From the NCBI GenBank assembly GCA_949096025.1, contig CARXKP010000021.1, positions 1 to 14,194 on the forward strand: a DNA stretch of 14,194 bases, written 5' to 3'. The position numbers were made by a program, and so were the translations under genes. The number at the start of each line of letters is the position of its first letter. Position 1 is the first letter of the stretch. Below the pieces are notes generated by a model that was given only the letters and a program-made list of their open reading frames with translations, was not told where the DNA came from and searched no databases. The DNA is from an uncultured Eubacteriales bacterium. GTDB lineage: Bacteria; Bacillota; Clostridia; Christensenellales; UBA1242. This document shows, in pieces, positions 13,512 through 14,194 of this stretch.

Positions 13512-14090
13512 ATGAAAAAACCAGTTTATATTAGATGTCCTAGATGTGAACTAAATTATATTCAAAAAAAGGATAAGTATTGTTCAGTTTGTAAAGCAGA
13601 AATGGAAGCAAAGAAAGATGAGTATGATGAAGATGAATTAGAACTTTGCCCAATTTGTAAAACAAACTATATTCAACCTGATGATATTATGTGTGTAAGT
13701 TGCTTAAAAGAACATAAGGGAGAAGAGGGCGAACTTTCAGGAGAATGGGAAGATTTTATGGTATCTTCTGATGACGATGATGATTCTGATTCTATGTATG
13801 ATGAACTTGGCGAAATGGCTTCTGTAAATGATTTAACTAAAGCAGGTATGCTTGATGATGACGATGATGAAATGGGTGCTGATATCGGCTTTGACGATGA
13901 AGACTTAAGTTTTGGTGATGAAGAATTCAGTGAAGAGGCAGAGGAACTTGAAGAAGGTGATGAAGGCTTTGAAGAAGACTTTGATGATGACGACTTTGAC
14001 GATGACTTTGACGACGAAGACGACGTTGATGATTTTGATGATGACGACGATGATGAAGAAGATGATGATTACGATGATGATGAAGAATAA
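13512..14090 (+). CDS. twin zinc-knuckle protein with hyperacidic C-terminal tail
   Basis: I do not recognise this 192-residue protein as a named family. Its first 64 residues hold two similar zinc-ribbon knuckles with identical spacing, C-x2-C-x11-C-x2-C: Cys9, 12, 24, 27 and Cys46, 49, 61, 64. Both share a C-P-x-C and an NYIQ core, so they look like an internal duplication. The rest is acidic and low in complexity. Of the last 42 residues 34 are Asp or Glu, broken every four or five residues by single Phe, Val or Tyr (FDDDDFDDDFDDEDD). No membrane segment or catalytic motif is present. Acidic tails of this kind are known on the RNA polymerase delta subunit and on nucleic-acid mimics, so an RNA polymerase, ribosome or nucleic-acid related role is conceivable but unproven. 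It has a strong promoter, a strong ribosome binding site (AAGGAG) and its own terminator, suggesting high expression. The tail uses mixed GAT, GAC and GAA codons, which argues for a real, selected protein. Confidence 0.88.
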   Translation: MKKPVYIRCPRCELNYIQKKDKYCSVCKAEMEAKKDEYDEDELELCPICKTNYIQPDDIMCVSCLKEHKGEEGELSGEWEDFMVSSDDDDDSDSMYDELGEMASVNDLTKAGMLDDDDDEMGADIGFDDEDLSFGDEEFSEEAEELEEGDEGFEEDFDDDDFDDDFDDEDDVDDFDDDDDDEEDDDYDDDEE

Positions 14091-14137
14091 TCAATTTGTT
14101 GTCTAAAAAAGCTAAAATTTATTTTTAAATAAGATTT

Positions 14138-14170
14138 AAAAAACTAAACCAAAAATGGTTTAGTTTTTTT
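14138..14170. terminator. intrinsic terminator after the acidic zinc protein
   Basis: ACTAAACCA (14143-14151) pairs with TGGTTTAGT (14156-14164) around an AAAA loop. It is flanked by A5 on the left and six or more Ts on the right, so it could work in both directions. Confidence 0.93.
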
Positions 14171-14194
14171 GTTGTTATAAAAACTACGAACAAT

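Noticed and set aside
13990..14090. GAT/GAC repeats as a DNA microsatellite or binding-site array
   Set aside because: The units are irregular and mix GAT, GAC and GAA codons, as expected from selection for an acidic protein and not from a nucleotide repeat.
13912..14106. Methionine/threonine-rich ORF in another frame over the acidic tail
   Set aside because: It arises from reading GATGAT-type repeats out of frame. The acidic frame has a promoter, a ribosome binding site and zinc knuckles.

Overview
The window is AT-rich DNA. It has strong AGGAGG-type ribosome binding sites, near-consensus sigma-A promoters (TTGACA / TATAAT) and short hairpin-plus-T-tract terminators. TGG encodes Trp and TGA is used as a stop, so the genetic code is standard. 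The gene set (RNase J, a TrmR-like methyltransferase, TsaE-TsaB, a DUF378 protein, a SHOCT protein, CPBP proteases) points to Bacillota, most likely an uncultured Clostridia-type lineage. That assignment is inference; no marker here fixes the genus. I saw no rRNA, tRNA, CRISPR array, insertion sequence or phage gene.

Layout. At 1-2222 there is a two-gene cassette: the 3' end of an unrecognised gene, overlapped by a soluble ComEC-type metallo-beta-lactamase-fold protein. It closes with a hairpin terminator and is the only clearly accessory-looking part of the window. At 2329-4262 lie three singly transcribed genes: an SDR oxidoreductase (-), a SHOCT membrane protein (+) and tadA (-). Divergent promoters separate the first two, and a shared terminator separates the last two. 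At 4357-7072 there are two consecutive CPBP intramembrane proteases, the second translationally coupled to rlmH. At 7156-9272 come a DUF378 membrane protein (-), greA with a structured leader, and an unrecognised polytopic membrane protein. At 9421-11698 is the pair rnj plus a trmR-like gene, and at 11746-13422 an operon of a PAP2 phosphatase, tsaE and tsaB. At 13512-14090 is a twin zinc-knuckle protein with an extremely acidic tail, under its own strong promoter.

Together the genes lean towards RNA biology: tRNA wobble editing (TadA), t6A synthesis (TsaE, TsaB), wobble uridine methylation (TrmR-like), 23S rRNA methylation (RlmH), transcript cleavage and rescue (GreA) and mRNA decay (RNase J). 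Membrane proteins are interleaved. Several starts need trimming from the longest possible ORF. The SHOCT protein starts at 3271, rlmH at 6614, the DUF378 protein at 7572 (minus strand) and the methyltransferase at 11087. In the first gene the reading frame is open to base 1, so it continues outside the window.

The least ordinary items are the MBL cassette at the left edge, the hyperacidic zinc protein at the right edge, hairpin-plus-T-tract structures in the greA and rnj leaders, and two genes (tadA and the PAP2 phosphatase) whose promoters sit so close to the start codon that leaderless mRNAs are predicted.
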